Source: Cololabis saira
Lineage: Eukaryota > Chordata > Actinopteri > Beloniformes > Belonidae
Reading direction: 5' to 3'
DNA length: 64,000 nucleotides
Assembly (NCBI RefSeq): GCF_033807715.1
Contig: NC_084587.1
Span: 19,949,017 to 20,013,016, forward strand
The notes below the pieces were generated by a model. That model was not told where the DNA came from. It saw nothing but the letters and a program-made list of their open reading frames with translations, and made no database searches. Below are positions 1-22,155 of this stretch, piece by piece. Numbering within the stretch: the stretch's first letter is position 1; each line of letters begins with the position of its first letter. Position numbers and translations under genes: made by a program.

Positions 1-3000
1 AATCCTTTTTTTCTCAAATCAACATCGAATCAAAGCGGTTTTGAGAGAGAATGGAGTACACATTTGCAGGACAATTGCAATTAATGGTTGCATCTAGGGC
101 ATTAGACCCACAACAAAATAAACAGCTATTTCACATTTCTGACATGACTTTAAAATGTCATTCTACTTAAGTGGCAATAAGGTCCCTACAGAGAAACCGA
201 TGTAATTGTAATTCTGTAAATCTACACTAAGTGTATATAAAAAGGACTATTTGCGAAGGCAGATCTACTTCTGATTGTTGTCGCCTCGTTCTAAGTCTGT
301 ACGTATTTACTGCCAAATGTCACACAAACCACTCAACAGAAACAAAGGGAGCCTCTGGTGCCTATTTGTTAAAAATATGAAAGTATTGATTCAGTTTCAT
401 GGACTAGAGCCCATGAACTACATTCATTTGTGTCTGTTGAGAGTAGTTTGCACAACATTTGGTAGTCAACTTATAGTAGGGACATATAACAAGATGGTGT
501 TGACCAGAAGGAGATCTTCCTGTACATAAAGTGCTTTTTATATGCTTTTTGTACACTGAACTTGTCAGAGGCTTAAAATAGCAGTTTATTCAGGCACAAC
601 TCCAGTACCCTCTAACATTACTATTTTGGTGCAAATGTATATTTCATTCCAACTCTAAACTGCTTTAATTAAATTTTTTTTTCTTATAATAGACCTAGGG
701 TAGATTTGCCTCTGAAATGTTTCTGTAAAATTGATCAGTGAAATAGTGCTTTAGAATTATTATAATGCTGCCAGTTAAAAATGTTACCTCTCTCTGCCTT
801 CCCCAAAAGAAAACATGCAACAGGCGTATTTATCCACCTGACTTAAACATATTGGTCTTACAAAGAAAATAAAGAAACGCAGATCCTTTTTATTTACCTA
901 CTGTTTTACATGAGGCAGTATTCATATGACATGATGCCAACTTGTAACTGTGTATTTATCAGAATTTAAGCTAAACAATGTGTATTTCACTCTTAGGCTA
1001 TCCATGTATTTTATTTTTACTTTTAATTCCAAACCCTAACAAACCACAAATAAAGGTAGAAAGCCCTTCAACAATAAATGGTTGGACTCAAACTCAAACT
1101 GTTTTTTTTTTGTGTTTGGTGTAACTTGAGGGTTAGTCCTCCTTTTGGCCTCTCCTCCCACATTATCATCCGTTTTTAAAATGCTATGCAATATAACTTT
1201 TGTCACAATTTCACAAAACATAAATTTGCAATTCAAAACAAATGTAAAATGTAAGCAAATTAATATGTACTTTAGGTATGTAACATTTTGGAACACATTG
1301 TGGGACAGTCTTATGTTGTACAAGACCTAGCATGACCTAGCATGATGTGTCGCTCAGGTAGTGTAACTATTTTTGCAATTTTGAGCCTTGCTCTGGCAAA
1401 ATGCAGTTATTAAAACGTTTAAGTTGAAAATGGAGTGCTCTCCACGTTCATTGTTTTTGACTACAAGGAAAGTCCACAAGACATCTAACTGTTAACTTGG
1501 AACTTGCTAATCTGTTCAAGTGTTTGTGCTTCCATGTAAATGTTTCACCTCGAAATGCTCCTGATTTCTGTTCTGAGCCAACCATTGCAAGAATTTGTTG
1601 TTGTAAGTCATTCACTTGATGGCAGGTTGTGCAGGCTGTAATGAAAACCTCTGGAAATTGTCTCTTGGTGACTTCAACCAGTCACCCATTACCTATTCAT
1701 CCAATCCTGGCTGATTTAAGAAAAAAGCAAGTGTTTTCTTGTGTAGCATTTTCCAGAAAGATGCATTTATAAAAAGACTGATAATCAAAAATGTGCAGGA
1801 ATGATTTCAAACACCGTAACTACCATAAGTTCAAGCCGTTTCATAATTGCTTACCTCAAATAATGCTGCAGTTTGCATTAATGTCAAAATAGGATCAGAA
1901 CAGGCAATGTGACAAAAAGCTGCGGGAGCACAGAGACTGCATTGGGGACCTCCAAATGTCAGCCACATCTGTCTTACATTAGACATAAAGAACAATGTCG
2001 ATTATACACATCCCTTCATCATATGGAGGGGGAGGAGGCTCTCTAGGGAAGAAATTACAAACAGAAGTTGGTGTCCTCTTTGTCTCTGTGTAGTCTTTTA
2101 CTTTGTTCATCCGACACAAAGAAAAGAAATCAAGTCTCTGAGTTGGATTTAATTTTTCTTCTTTGCATGCATATGTCTTTCCACAAATCCATTTTTTGAT
2201 CATATTTAATTGGAAGAATGTGTAGGTTCAGTTGCTCAGGAAGCTGTTTCTAACTGCAGTTCTGCTCTAGTTTTGACCAACCATTGAAGGGGGAGGGGGG
2301 GAGAACAAACGCGTCTGTTGCTCCAGGCCGCCATGTGACACAACCATTATCACGTCACAATATAGTGTTTAAACCACAAACAGCTAAAAACAGGTAACTG
2401 CTCTGCTCTAACTGACAGAAAAACTAGACCTGAGGTTGTGCAATGCAGAGTCAAACCCGTTCTGCAGAAACCTCTGTTATTAATGGAACCAACATGTGTC
2501 ACGTGAGTAACTCTGAATGTCAAGCTCTGCATTCCAGGTAATAACCTTCATGTGTATCTGCTTCTTAGCAGTATTCGACACAAAGGATCTCCATTTTAAT
2601 AGAAAACAGAAGCTTTACACTTGCAAAAAAGCAGATATTTACATCAAAACCTATGAGAAGGATTTTTTGAAATGTGGATAGTGTAAAACAATGACACACT
2701 TCATTATTTCCTTTTTTATAAAGAATAAAATAAATGAAAAGTTGTACAGTGAGTTGACTGTGAGGCTATTTCTTGGATGAGAGATGTGTTCTTTTTCATT
2801 TACAATTTTATCACCATTGTCACTTTCCCTTTTGACCCTTTTGGTAAGTATCTGAGGGCTGTTTCCTTGTAGATTCCCAGTGGTACAATATTTCCCTGTG
2901 ATACAATGTAACAATGAATTTCATTTTACATCTATAAGGCCATGTTTGTCCAAAAAGTGGCCACATGTGTAACAACATACAAGAACTGAGGAGAAAAGGT

Positions 3001-6000
3001 TACAACCCTCTGCCCTGTGTTTAAAGCTGACTGAAGACACAGGGATCTTTTGTTTCATAGGCAGCTAGCGTCATATGGTCAGACTCGTAGAAAAAGTCAG
3101 AATGTACAACCGACCACGGGCACACTGCTCGAGTATGCCATGTGACATGAATCACAAGTGTGAGGTGCCCGATAAAGAGACCCAGTGAGCTGTGGAACAT
3201 GAATGAACATCTGTCCTTTTGTGCTTGTTGAGCGGCTGGCCGTCCCTGACGACACGTGAAACAACTGCTTCACATGGTGCACTCCTTTAACTTTTCTCCA
3301 AACATTTCTCTCCAGTGGAGTCAATCCTGACTGTTCACGAGTTCCCTTGTTGATGTCGACATAGCAGGCTCAGGCGGTCTACTGAATTATTGTACAAAAA
3401 CCAGCAACGTCTTCAGGCTTTTTTCCATTTGAAGGGTCATGACAATAGTTTTTAGTGTTCCGCTTATTGATTTGGGATAGGTTTTATGTCAGATGCTCTC
3501 TCTGACATGACCCTCCCCAGACTTTTTGAACACTGCCTTGTGACCCCTTGGTGGCTATGTTTTTACATTGCAGGGGAATGTAGGGTTGAGTGTCCTGTCC
3601 CAGGGACACATTGGCATGTGATAGGGCTGGAAATCAATCTAACGACCCTCGGGTTGGAAGGCAACCTACTCTTCCCACTACTCCAATGCACTGACATGGC
3701 ATCCGAAACTACAACTCTAATCCATCAGACTGAGGGATGTTAAAGTGTATTAACAGAGAAACCTCAGTGTTATGAGGGATGATCATCGGGAGACTGAGAA
3801 CTGTTTATTAGTGTTTGTTTTCTTCACATAGTCGGCAGGAATGCAGAGTTGTGACAATGCCGGCAGAGGTCATTAGGTTTGTGGAGCTCTGAGTTCAGCT
3901 CTATTTTTACAAGGGGGAATTAAAACACTGTCATGCAAGTCATTTGACCTAATTACACTAGTAAAGCGTTGCTAAGGATGAGGTTTCACTGGCAGCTCAG
4001 CTGTCTAGCAGACTGGCAACTCTAGTCAGCCAGAACACAACACCCTATATCTACTTTTTGACATATAAAAAAGGTATGCTACAAATGAGAATTAAAACTG
4101 ACCTAACATTCACTCTCCATTTTGTTGTTATGTTGTTTTAAGTAAAAAGAGAGTACGGTATCTAAGCAATACTCCAGCAACAGCAGAAACATGACAAGCA
4201 AAGTTGCTGATACTAAAGGCTGTTCCTGTAGTCTGCCTTTTCTGGGTTAAGCTTGCTATGTTAGGGCAGTTATAGCAGACAAACTGAGTGATAAGAGTGC
4301 AGTCACAGAAAATCTTGTCAAGTAATACGACTGCTGATAATAGTATTAAAGATTAGACTTCCATGTGACTTAGCTGCAAAGGCATCTGCACGTTACTTTT
4401 ACTGAGCTCTCTGGAAATTTATAGTCTCTAGACTCTGTGCGTGCTTTTCTTTTCTTATCTTTCAAACAGGAAAATACAACTGGCCCCTTTCAGCGAAGAA
4501 AAGGAAGTATGCACTTGAGAGTATGGTCTATTCTTGGGACTATTCTACCAAATACTGGTGGGGCTTAGTAGGTGTGGGTTAGATTTACAAGTCTGCACAA
4601 CATCTCACTTTATCTGTTTTGGGTTTTTTTTTTAGCAGCAAGGCTCTTTGACTTAGCTGGATATAGGCTTCCACCTGATCGTACGGAGACCGGAGTCTCC
4701 GAGCAGCTGTTGTGGTAGTGAATGTCTCATGAGGCTGCCAAGTCACGCCAAACAGTCCACATCTACTGTAGCAGTTCTCATATTTCACAAGCTCTCTCTG
4801 GGAGTTACAAAAAATGTTTGAATGTGGGGCCAGCGCAAGACAAATCATTGCTTCACACGCAGAAATTGGGTAGAATATTCTCAACACCTATATTTGTTGC
4901 AGATCATTTATAAACTAGTGCATACAAAACTATTTTTGAAAACTCTTAAACGTTTTTCAGTCCAAACCATGGTTCTCCTCAACAATGCCTATTTTAAAAA
5001 CATATAATAACATTCAATATTACTCCAAAAAATAACATTTTATAAAATTTCACAGTCCATCCCCGACCTCAAGAACAATACTCACAAATCGACAAAATAA
5101 ATAATCTCTTTCCTGTATCTACATCCTCCTCAAGTTTCAAGAAGTTCAGCTACATAGTTTGGGCGTGATCCTGCTAAAACATGAACATATGGCACTGATA
5201 TCTCACCAATGCCTTAGATTTTACCTTGATGGAGGAACTGAAACTTAAATGTGTCAGTATTACTTCCTCCTGTAAAGAACTCTGACAGTGGTTGAATCTT
5301 CCATAACCCAAATAATGAATTTTAAAGCAACACCAAAGAGTTTTTTCATGCCAAATTATCTCTTTCAATTTCATTTTATGGAATATTCCTGTATTTTTAG
5401 GAAGCATGTCAAAATCTCATGGTCTTCCATCCCTACTATTGGCAAAATAACAATAGACCTCTGTTTTGACCGTCTCTCGCAGCATCTGCGTAACACTTTA
5501 TGGCACATATCAGGAAAGATGGGTTACAGATGAAGCCAGCTTGCATGTAACAAAATTTAACAAAAAAATAATAATTGAAAAAGTAAGGAAGAGAAAACGA
5601 GAGTAACTGAGCAAGAGACTGTCCTTCCCTCCAGGACTACCTGGGGAATACTGAGGCAGTCCCGAGTCAGACAGGAGGTATAATCTCTTCAGTGTGTCCT
5701 GGGTCTCCTTCCAGTTGAACATGACAAGAACACCTCCCTGGGTGATATTCAGGGGGAATCTTAAGCAAATGCTTAGACCAATTACTTAATACAGCACCAA
5801 AAAAACATTTACAGGTTTTTTTGTTTGTTTTTATTTTGAGCTCAGAGGGTTCGCCTATAGGTGTGGAGACTAAGCCACTTTTACCACACCGTCCAAAATT
5901 TTCACTCGTTCGGCTGAGACACTCCTTTGCCATTACAGTCTTGAGTCAGTCACTTCTACCATGATATCAACTGTAGCTCTGTGAGATAGATTTATCCTCT

Positions 6001-8870
6001 TATTTGTACGAGTAACATAGAGCAATACCTAATTGTTGTTGCTGTTGCAAAAGATGAACAAGACAGGAGTCAAAGGTTACTTTGGCAGTTTCTTTTGGGG
6101 GGGGGTTGCTGTCAGAATAGTGCAAGAGCTAGACAGTCAGTATGTTAACACGCACTAACAGAAAGTTGAATTATTGCCCACTGATAACGAAGTTTTAAAA
6201 GCCAAGTTTAAACCTTAGTCGGGCTGCAGTTGAACCTTACTGGAGCTCTTGAAATCAAGCTATTAGTACCAGATAATGCGGTCTAATTCGAACGATTCTG
6301 GCATTTGTCCTCCTTATACGTCTGCTTCAAATCTGCCGTGTTTGTTTACTAATTGTTCTAACTAACCGGAAGAATGCCAACGCGAAAGGATGTTTAGCGC
6401 CACGTAGCATCACAGAGTGGAAAGCACCTCCCTCAATAATTCGATATAATATACTCCACTACCTTTTAACTTAAAAAATGGTCCCTTTCTCCAAATCTTC
6501 AGAATTGGCGCAGTATCAAAATGTGCAATTGTGTGAGGTAGATCAGTCTTAAAATGTTAGAGCAGTTTATAAGCCGAGCAAATGTAGGTAAATGTGTACA
6601 TTCTTACTGAGACAAAGGAGTTTACTTACCCTTGACGACAAAAATGCCATTCCATTTTGGAGACATTTTTAGATAATTTAGATAATTTTCAGAAATATCA
6701 GGGGACAAATTTTCCAAGACTACTATGAAGAAGTTTCCGTTATATCCCAACACTGCTCATACTGTGTCCATCTTTGGCCTCGGGCTTCAAAGGAATTAAA
6801 CAAATGACCATCTGTAAATGGCAGTGAGTACAGTCCCATGCAAAGGTCTGTGCACACTTGTTCAAAAGTAGCTGTTGTTTTAATGGGAAGATCAAAAGCA
6901 AGAAATACATAACTTCATCTCTAAAAGTTAAAAACTAAAGAAAACATTTAAAAAAATAACATTTCCTGTCCAGTGGTGTTTACAATAATGAAACCCCTTA
7001 AGAGTATCAACTTCATTGCCTGCAAAGGGTTTGAGTTCTTGAGTGACTTAAAAAAAAAAAAAAGAGTCTAACTTTGAGGGCCTTGGTGAAACTTTCCCTC
7101 ACAAGTTAGTTGATGTGGATTTTGAGTCTTTATCCAGTCAAAGGAAAATGTATCTTTTCACGTTGAGCTTTCTAAACAGATGCTTTCCTGAATTTGCTGA
7201 TTTTTGATTGAAAGTAAAACAGTTTTCCCTCTGCGAGTGCTGCTGACTAAAGCATGATTAAAGCATGATCAAGCCACCCTTATGCTTAACGGTGGGAAAA
7301 GTGTTCCCTTTGTAACATTTTCCTACCAACATCATTGTGATGTTCAATTTTAACTTCACCAGTGCATTTTACCAAAATGAATCACCGTAGTCTAGAAATT
7401 AATATGCAAACAACTTAACCTGAATTTTGTGGTCCTCTGATGACTCTTCTGTACAGGTCATATTTGTACAGGTGACACAAACCAGTAAAACTGTCAACTG
7501 TATTGTAGTTTTGACTAGATTTCCCTGAGGGTCTTTTGCAAATTTGTCTTTCATGCGATCCAGTGTATTTTTTTCGGAATTTTCAGCTCATCAGTGCGAC
7601 CTCAAACCGTTTTTTTGGGTACTATTTTGCATGTGAAACTGAAGAAACAGTTTGGTGAAAACACTGTTATCTTGCTGCAGTCTTCCTCTGTTTTGTGAGC
7701 ATCAGTAGTTTTAAAGTTCAGACAGTTAATATCTAACAAGTTAATGTCTGAGGCCTTGATAAATGTTGCTTAAGAGCTCAAATCTTTAGGGGTTGCCAAC
7801 CGTTGCAAGATACTCCCTCTTGTACTTACCAACCACTTATTTTCCAAATCTGCTGTATCCTGTAAAGGATTACGGGGAGGGGGGTAGACGTCTGTCTTAG
7901 CTGTCCTCTTCTTTCACTCGGAAATTGTGAAAAGTTACAACACTTAGCTTCCAGCTGCAACTGACCGTGGCTTCAGAGCAACTGTTGGCAAGAATTGTCT
8001 AAACAGGTTAAAAATTGCCCAGGTTAGACGGTACACTAAACAATGAGAATAGATGAATGGCAGGCGTAAGTTGAGATGAACATTATGTGTAATTACAGGG
8101 CAGAGGTGAGGTTGGGAGAGAGAGGGAGGGAGGGATGCAAAAAAACAGCGCACAGACACAAAGAAACTGACTTTTGGAGGAAAACAAAAGATTCAACAGA
8201 TGGGAAGATGGGAAGTCATTTCAATCCAAGAAAATTAAAGCATTATTTAAACCGTTACAGAGCGCTCACTCCCTGATGGTTATTAACCACCAGAAAGAAA
8301 ACCAGAATAGATCAAAGCATTGTAATCTCCAGCAGTCATCCACATTACAGCAACTAAAGTGTTGTGCCATGGCTTAGCATAGCGCTCCACTTGCTCTGCA
8401 AAAATAGATTTCTGTGAATCATATCCAGAAGGTAATAAACAGACTGGAGTTAAATGTCTTAAAGCACTCATTTAAAGCTGGACTGAAATCACTGCATAAT
8501 TGGTGTGTGTGTGTTTGTATATTTGTAGGAGTCCTGGATAGACGTGCACACAGCTGGGATCTCTGGCTTTGTTCTGGGTGTGCAAAGATTTTTTTTTTTT
8601 TTTGTCAATGTGGGTGTATCCAACTGTGACAAGCTGCTTGGCTCCAGTCGGTGCTTTGTAAACTCTGGAGTGTCCCTGAGGAATGGAGCTCTCCTGAAAG
8701 CAGCTTAGCACCAGTCTTCACCTCTTGACATTGTTACTGATTTACAGACAGTGCTGAGGGATAAAAAACAATGAGGTTCTCACATGGGGTCGGGAACTGG
8801 GATTCCCTCATTTGGGCTCCTGAATGCGTCATTATGTGGAAGCTTTCTATACCCACACACATACATACAC
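1..8870. other. Non-coding flank upstream of tet2
   Basis: No open reading frame here resembles a protein I recognise, and none shows coherent exon signals. The stretch is AT-rich with short homopolymer runs. It probably holds tet2 5' non-coding exons, introns or upstream intergenic DNA, because the first tet2 coding exon begins with a splice acceptor at 13673, so at least one 5' exon must lie upstream. A modest cluster of CpG dinucleotides with an ETS-like ACCGGAAG lies near 6270-6440. About 6830-7780 reads like a degraded dispersed repeat. Neither can be assigned a function from sequence alone. Confidence 0.6.
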
Positions 8871-8878
8871 ACATATAT

Positions 8879-9040
<162 letters not shown>

Positions 9041-9059
9041 GGTATATATACATAAATAC

Positions 9060-12000
9060 TAACTCCACATGTTTGGAGAATATTTTAGATGAGATTCAGG
9101 ATCACTACTGGTTAATATGCCCGGCTGGTCTTCTGTGGGGGCACTTTACACGCGCTCCGATTAGCTAATCAGTCTTTGTCTTCAAGTCCCATTCTTCACC
9201 CACACAGTTTGACATAAGAGTTTGACATGTTAAGACGTCTGCATTATAGTGGTCGTTTAATTTGAGTGCTTGACACAATAGCTTCTCATGTGAGGGTTCA
9301 GAAACATGAATGCCCAAACATTTTGTAAAATGTAGAGAACATATGTACTGCTTCAAATATTTTCTTTATAATTTATGGGTTTTCTTCCTATGTCTAGATC
9401 ATGGCTTAAAGTATTTCTGAAAGAAATGGTCAATATTATATATTCAAGATGGCCTTGTTTCAGTGAGTCGAGATGAATAAAAACCATCAAGGCTCTGCTG
9501 CCACTGACCTGAGAGCCGTCTTTGTTTTTGCTGCTTCCGTTCTCCACCTGCTAACAAGCAGCTGGCTGATCTGTTGTGACAACGTTTGGAGCTTCCAGAC
9601 TGCCTTGTAACAGCTTGGCTCATTAGTGGAAGATTTAGTACTCAAACTTTGGAGGACCGGAGGGCTGCTACTGTCGTGGAAGGGTGACTGACACAGAGAC
9701 GGAGATCATTAAGTCAGCCAGCTTGCCCCGTTCCTTATTGTCTTGGTCCACACAAGCATTGCAAGAATCTAGGTATTGTTTCTGTGCATGATTTACTGGG
9801 GTCTTGAATGACTGCTTGAACGTTTCTGGTTGAAATATAAATTAATCTAAAATCCTGATCAGCTCAACTAACTTTTAAAATGGGAAAAATGCTCGACTGT
9901 CTGACTGAAGCTATGTAATTTAGATTGCAAAGAGGTTGTTTTTTTCCCAATGTGTATTATCCATCTGTAGAATCACTCCTAAATATCTCACATCAAATAT
10001 GCTAAGCATCATGAATGGATTTTTAAAATGTATTTATTTCTTTACTTTTTATGGTATTGTGATTATTTTAGCAAAAATTGACACTTTGACATTCAGAGAC
10101 ATGGGTCATCGAGATTTGGGTAAACCAAGTCCTATGAAGGAAACAGCTGTTAATATAGAAACATGAGTAGCCGTAACAAGTTCCAGATGTGTATATAATT
10201 GTCACCAGTGCAGCAAAATCATGCCAAATGAAACATCCCATAATAATATTATATGCAAACATCTGCCAGAAGGGACCTACAGTAAGGTGAAGCGATAGGT
10301 GTATTCCAACACAAAAGCTTTGGATGACATCCAAAGATGGATCCAATTATGCTTGTACAGTTTCCATAGGTTGGTCCGTTTTATAAAAAAAAAAAAAAAA
10401 AAAAAAGAAGCTGAACACAGCTGGAAGTTGTGCCAAAAGATGATTTAAGATTTTCAATTAACTTCTTAGAGGCATGTAATCACATAAAATGCTGCTCAAT
10501 GTTAAGGTATCTGTATTTCATATATAGTAATAAAATAATAATTGCTTTATTTTGCATAATGTTTCACTTTTAAAGTATGTAATCTAATCTAATATAATGT
10601 AGTAGAATAATCTATTTGAAAAAAATAATCATAACTCTCCAAAGGCAGTATTTTTTAGCCTGATCAGCCGTACCCGTAGCCAAATATGTGGGAATCCAGA
10701 TATTTGTTTGTTCGGCAGAGGTTTTGTTTCCAATTTGCATTGCTCTCACTCACTGGTGGCGAGGAACGTCACCTGCAGTAATGTTCCAGCTCATCTGGGT
10801 TAGGGTTAAATAAATGACAGCCTTACAGAAACCTCAGATTAGTTGCACATTTTAAACTGATTGAAGAGTTGACAAATTACATGAAATTTACTCACAAAAA
10901 AAGATAACAATTCCACTGCCATGAGCTATTTTTCATCTAGCGCACCCCTTGGTTAGTCGTTCCTCTTCAGACCGTTAGCGCACGACCGTGTGGGCCTCCG
11001 TCACTGGGCGTTACACATGTGAACCACACTCTAATGTGGGTTGGTCACATTAATTTGGTCATGCATGGTCAACCTTTTATACAGTATGCAATTACTTTAT
11101 TAAGAAAATAAAGATTCAAGTATTCATTGCAATATTCTCCTGAAGATCTGGGACCAGTACAATGGTATCCAGGACAACCCTAAATAAGTTGTTCACTGAC
11201 ATTCCTGCTGCACTTCACACCACTGGGGATGCCTTTTGCTGATATTAGTCTGGTTGTCACTCTGCCTATGTCACATGCTTCATTTCTGGGATTTGTTGTG
11301 CACCGATACAATGGCATCCGGAGGTAGTTTCTTCTGCATACCTTGGTTCTGCCGCATGGGACTGAAAAAAAAAACCCAAGCAAACTGTTGAGTCTAAAAA
11401 AATATAATTCATATTTTCTTAAACTATTTTCCAGTTTTTATGATGGTTCTTGCCATGGTTTATTCCTATATGTAAATACAGTCAGTAAAGTAAGTCATAA
11501 GAAAGTATATTAACTTAATCCAAGATAGAGAGTGATAGATCAAACTATGCTGTGTGATTAGTACAACCACTTTCTCTCTTTTAGCACCTGGATTTTATGA
11601 TCAGCACTTTTAATCAGGACGCCTCCTGGTGCTCATCAGCCACCCGTTTATTTGGCATCTGCAACAGAATTGCTCGTAATTATGATGGATTAGACTGCGG
11701 CGCTCGATACCTGCGCGCTGCAATGATTTCTGCAGATGCTGTGGCTGTGACATGCATTGATAATTGAGAAGAGCAGACAGAAATCAATATTCTACTGGAA
11801 TCATTGGACTGTGACTTGAAACTATGTTTGCTCGAGAGAACAAGTTTATCCTTTATCCCTAAGAAGACCTTATTATTACACCTTCAAGCCAGAAAGTTCC
11901 CTAAGTTTAGCACTGGAGACAAATGGTGTAATGGTCTCAAAATTGGAGACATATTCATATTAGCACATTCACACCATTCAGAAACCTTTTCTTTAGTTTT

Positions 12001-13100
12001 CAGAATGTGAAGAGAAGGGTGTCAAATATAGCTTGTGGACGGTGAGTAATAAGGACTTAATCATGAAACCAAACGGAGAACTTCGTGAGAGCATGTACTC
12101 ACTTGTGATTTATAATACTTAACCTGGGGATCTATCAATGTTACCAGGCATTTATGATACGTGAGCAGAATGAATTTGTGCATTAATTGTATGCACAGCA
12201 AAATTTACGCCTTCGGACACTGATGAAAATCTTAGTTGTTCAGAACTTTTTGTAAGTACGGACAAATGTACTCCTGCCACCAACCACACTTAGAGCTTGC
12301 GTATATCAGGAGTCCACATAAACATGTATCTAAATTGACACTTTGCAAATTTAAGCTTCAGATTATGTTTCTTTCAAATAGGAAGAACACCTTCAGAGTT
12401 TGCTGTTGATTCATTTTGGTGCTTTATCGCTGTCTCCATCAGCTACGATTGCTGATAAAGAGATTTATAAAAGCAGGGTGGTTGTCTTCTGCAGACAGTT
12501 TGCTTTGGAACGCCCCTCAAAAAACCTCACTGCAACCAGAGGTTGTTGTTTTTTTAAGCATAGAAATGCATTTTATTTTTCATCATAGACCAAAGACATG
12601 ACATTCATTTCATTAGTCAGCTCTTTCCAGACCCATGCCCCCCCATGCCTGTCATAACGGAGCAAAAATAAAGCATTTTTCTTTTCTCCACATCAGTTAA
12701 AATTGCCTTTATTGCTACATCAGGATTTTTTTCTTCCTCTCTCTCTCCCTCCCCCCCTCCCCTGGAACACACTGAAGTGGTTAATTCAGAATAGTGACTC
12801 AGTAGCCCACCACAAAGCCTCAACACTGGCCCCCTTCCCTCACTCACTTTTGCCTAGCATGGTTTTTAAGGGATGCGGCCAGATTGTTTGTACATTTTAC
12901 GACAGTTATGTGTTGCCATCTGATACATTTTTCTTGGTATAACCCATCAGGTGCTCTAGTACAACCCATCATACACGCATAGATGCTAAAATCTGCATGC
13001 AACAGGATGCAACTTCCAAATATCTATTAAGTTTAATCTCTCTATTTTCATTTTATATGTAGTGTATATTTTCTTTAGAGGGTAAGAAATACAAAAACAA
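9060..13100. other. Non-coding stretch between microsatellites, upstream of tet2
   Basis: I see no supportable exon. It contains a poly(A) run near 10384-10405, AT-rich simple sequence around 10500-10620, and a small CpG-richer patch around 10940-11010. It most likely belongs to the 5' non-coding part of tet2 or its upstream intergenic region. Confidence 0.5.
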
Positions 13101-13112
13101 TTGTAGACAATA

Positions 13113-13330
<218 letters not shown>

Positions 13331-13716
13331 TGTGTATATTGTCTCACTGTCAAAACATTAGAGAAGCAAGCTGAAGAACCTGCACGGAACTTGCTGATAA
13401 TGGTTGTCAATCTAAGCAGCAAAATTGCACAATAATACAAATGATCTAACAGAGTGCTGCAACAATAATGTTGTATTTGTATGTACTGGGGCTATATTTA
13501 CAATAGAAACGTAAGTGTTTGGTTCTTCAACATGTTTATGAACACCTACCTTAGTTTACTCATGCATCATGACCAAATATTTTCAGCTATGTGTACTTAT
13601 TAGTATGTACTGGTGTATTTGAAAACATCAAAAGAATGACCAAATGCTTTCTACTTTTTTTCTGCCTTGCAGGACGGACAGAGGGCAGCCCCGTGTATGG
13701 ACTCTGAGCAGGCCAG

Positions 13717-22155
<8,439 letters not shown>

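Noticed and set aside
6270..6440. CpG cluster with an ETS-like ACCGGAAG, considered as a tet2 promoter
   Set aside because: The density is too low and no donor site or exon could be tied to it.
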